8,256 nucleotides of DNA. It comes from Bacteroidota bacterium (GTDB lineage: Bacteria; Bacteroidota; Bacteroidia; Chitinophagales; Saprospiraceae). Each line of letters opens with the position of its first letter. The stretch's first letter is position 1. The notes under the pieces were generated by a model. It saw nothing but the letters and a program-made list of their open reading frames with translations. It made no database searches and was not told where the DNA came from. The stretch covers positions 1 through 8,256 of the forward strand of contig JAGWYI010000165.1 in assembly GCA_018969455.1 (NCBI GenBank), read 5' to 3'. Positions 6,642 to 8,256 of this stretch are shown here, in pieces. The position numbers were made by a program, and so were the translations under genes.

Positions 6642-6663
6642 GTACAAAAGTGTGCTTTTGTGC
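6642..6663 (+). other. Hairpin between the lipoprotein and carboxylase genes
   Basis: GTACAAAAG (6642-6650) and CTTTTGTGC (6655-6663) form a 9-bp stem with one G-U pair around a TGTG tetraloop; seven of these pairs are uninterrupted Watson-Crick. It lies 54 nt after the lipoprotein stop and could end or protect the upstream transcript, but no U-tract follows, so I do not call it an intrinsic terminator. Confidence 0.45.
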
Positions 6664-6693
6664 CTTGTACCTGAATTATTTGCTCACTTATTT

Positions 6694-6706
6694 GATACCC
6701 GGTATC
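6694..6706. promoter_or_regulatory. Perfect dyad just before the carboxylase start, possible operator
   Basis: GATACC-C-GGTATC is a perfect 6-bp inverted repeat with a 1-nt centre, ending 4 nt before the ATG at 6711. A site here could be bound as DNA by a dimeric repressor, or could fold in the mRNA and mask the initiation region. No regulator gene is adjacent in the window. Confidence 0.35.
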
Positions 6707-6710
6707 TTTT

Positions 6711-8252
6711 ATGGAACAAAAGTTCGAATTGCTTCGATCTAAAATTGCAGAAGCCAAACTCGGTGGCGGACAAAAACGCATAGACGCCCAACACAAAAAA
6801 GGCAAACTGACTGCACGGGAACGCATTCATTTTTTATTGGACCCCGGTTCTTTTGAAGAAATCGGAGCACTCGTGACCCACCGCGCAACCGATTTCGGGA
6901 TGGCCGATCAGCATTTTCTCGGCGATGGGGTGGTAACCGGATATGGAACCGTCAACGGTCGACTGGTGTATGTGTTCGCACAGGATTTTACCGTGTTTGG
7001 CGGCTCACTCTCCGAAACCCATGCCGAAAAAATTTGTAAAGTCATGGACCTCGCCGTGCGAAACGGCGCACCCATGATCGGACTGAACGATTCCGGTGGC
7101 GCGCGCATCCAGGAAGGCGTAAACTCCCTGGGTGGTTATGCCGATATTTTCTATCGGAATGTGCAATCCAGCGGGGTGATTCCCCAAATTTCAGCCATTT
7201 TAGGCCCTTGCGCCGGCGGCGCTGTGTACAGCCCCGCCATGACCGATTTCATCATCATGGTGGAAGGCAGCTCCTACATGTTTGTGACCGGCCCCAACGT
7301 GGTGAAAACCGTCACGAATGAAGAAGTAAGCAGCGAAGAACTGGGCGGCGCATCCACCCATGCTTCCCGCTCGGGCGTAACCCACCTCGTGGCCGCCAAC
7401 GATGTAGACTGCATCGAAAAAGTTAAAAAACTGCTTGGATACATCCCCCAGAACTGCGAAGACCAGGCGCCGCGCCTGCCTTACGAACTCGGCGACGAAT
7501 TCCGCGATGTGCTCAACACCATCGTTCCGGCCAATGCCAACCAGCCTTACGACATAAAAGAGGTGATTCACGGAATTGTCGACACGGAATCGTTTTTTGA
7601 AATCCATGAAAATTATGCGGAAAACATCGTAGTGGGTTTTGCACGCCTCGCCGGCCGCAGCATCGGCATCGTTGCCAACCAACCCATGGTGCTGGCAGGG
7701 GTACTGGATGTCAACTCTTCCAAAAAAGCCGCACGTTTTGTGCGCTTTTGCGATTGCTTTAACATCCCGCTGCTGGTTTTGGTAGATGTACCCGGATTTT
7801 TGCCCGGCACCGACCAGGAGTGGAACGCCATCATTACCAATGGATCCAAACTGTTGTATGCTTTTTCAGAGGCAACGGTTCCTCGAATCACGGTGATCAC
7901 CCGAAAAGCGTACGGCGGCGCCTATGATGTGATGAACTCCAAACACATCGGCGCTGACATCAATTACGCCTGGCCAGGCGCCGAAATTGCCGTTATGGGG
8001 GCCAAAGGCGCCTCAGAAATTATTTTCAAACACGAAATTGACGCTTCCAACGATCCCGCCGCCAAATTGGCAGAGAAAGAGAAAGAATATGGCGACACCT
8101 TTGCCAATCCGTACCGCGCTGCTGCCAGAGGCTTCATCGATGAAGTCATCATCCCGCGCGATACGCGCAGGAAATTGATCAAATCATTCGCCATGCTGGA
8201 GAACAAAGCCGTGTCCCGCGCCAAACGCAAACATGGGAATGTGCCATTGTAG
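6711..8252 (+). CDS. Acyl-CoA (propionyl-CoA type) carboxylase, carboxyltransferase beta subunit
   Basis: This complete 513-residue protein is a biotin-dependent carboxyltransferase of the PccB/MmdA family. It moves CO2 from carboxybiotin to an acyl-CoA, typically propionyl-CoA to methylmalonyl-CoA, in the cytoplasm. The N-terminal crotonase-like domain (about 1-255) has KGKLTARERIHFLLDPGSF near residue 30 and the oxyanion loop GPCAGGAVYSPA (165-176). The C-terminal domain has LVDVPGFLPGTDQEWN ending at residue 372 and the second oxyanion loop AYGGAYDVM (400-408), with G403-A404 as the oxyanion pair. D406 matches the aspartate that favours propionyl-CoA in characterised PccB (D422 in the Streptomyces numbering). 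EWNAIITNGSKLLYAF replaces the more common GIIRHGAKLLYAY and is, as I recall, frequent in Bacteroidota. There is no biotin carboxylase or carrier domain, so it needs an alpha subunit not in this window. A decarboxylase role (MmdA) cannot be excluded. A TGA at 6693-6695 blocks any longer reading frame. Confidence 0.93.
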   Translation: MEQKFELLRSKIAEAKLGGGQKRIDAQHKKGKLTARERIHFLLDPGSFEEIGALVTHRATDFGMADQHFLGDGVVTGYGTVNGRLVYVFAQDFTVFGGSLSETHAEKICKVMDLAVRNGAPMIGLNDSGGARIQEGVNSLGGYADIFYRNVQSSGVIPQISAILGPCAGGAVYSPAMTDFIIMVEGSSYMFVTGPNVVKTVTNEEVSSEELGGASTHASRSGVTHLVAANDVDCIEKVKKLLGYIPQNCEDQAPRLPYELGDEFRDVLNTIVPANANQPYDIKEVIHGIVDTESFFEIHENYAENIVVGFARLAGRSIGIVANQPMVLAGVLDVNSSKKAARFVRFCDCFNIPLLVLVDVPGFLPGTDQEWNAIITNGSKLLYAFSEATVPRITVITRKAYGGAYDVMNSKHIGADINYAWPGAEIAVMGAKGASEIIFKHEIDASNDPAAKLAEKEKEYGDTFANPYRAAARGFIDEVIIPRDTRRKLIKSFAMLENKAVSRAKRKHGNVPL

Positions 8253-8256
8253 CTGG

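Noticed and set aside
7200..7682. Minus-strand frame of 160 codons inside the carboxyltransferase gene
   Set aside because: It is antisense to a strongly conserved enzyme domain, with Gly/Ala/His/Val-rich shadow composition and no domain.
7803..7850. Carboxyltransferase motif variant EWNAIITNG as a sign of altered function
   Set aside because: Both oxyanion loops and the specificity aspartate are intact, and this variant is, as far as I recall, normal in Bacteroidota members of the family.

Overview
The window looks like a chromosomal segment from a member of the Bacteroidota, most likely the Saprospiria or a related lineage. This is inferred from family resemblance, not from a search. The support is: a LysA of the Bacteroidota type, whose PLP lysine lies in ACKALTN; an ECF sigma factor ending in the TSKSQL-type region 4 usual in this phylum, followed by a small membrane protein with a PSxxAWxxIxxxL N-terminus; a PccB-type carboxyltransferase with the EWNAIITNG variant; and no clear Shine-Dalgarno sequences before the starts. 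Two genes (lysA and the methyltransferase) start with GTG.

Layout. Positions 1-458 (minus strand) hold the 5' part of an AT-rich leucine-rich-repeat gene that runs off the left edge. A sharp composition boundary near 485-505 separates it from lysA (506-1738, minus), the last step of lysine biosynthesis and source of meso-diaminopimelate-derived lysine. A 157-bp divergent region (1739-1895) follows, with a long imperfect dyad overlapping a candidate lysA -7 element. To its right, on the plus strand, are an ECF sigma factor (1896-2423) and a 73-residue single-pass membrane protein (2484-2705) that is probably its anti-sigma partner. A 206-bp gap leads to a three-gene plus-strand cluster: a polytopic GT-C-type glycosyltransferase with a C-terminal TPR domain (2912-5125), a class I SAM methyltransferase (5154-5969) and a small lipoprotein with two beta-sandwich-like domains (5971-6588). 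The gaps of 28 nt and 1 nt suggest co-transcription. After a 122-bp gap with three inverted repeats comes a complete acyl-CoA carboxylase carboxyltransferase beta subunit (6711-8252).

How the genes fit together. lysA and the carboxyltransferase are ordinary metabolic genes. The sigma/anti-sigma pair is a regulatory unit whose stimulus is not visible. The glycosyltransferase-TPR, methyltransferase and lipoprotein cluster is the least explained part and may act on an envelope glycan or lipid-linked sugar; its substrate cannot be read from the sequence. I found no CRISPR array, tRNA, rRNA, transposase or phage gene. I do not see convincing evidence for a wholly new system; the best leads are the glycan-type cluster, the truncated LRR gene in foreign-looking DNA, and the dyads upstream of lysA and of the carboxylase gene.
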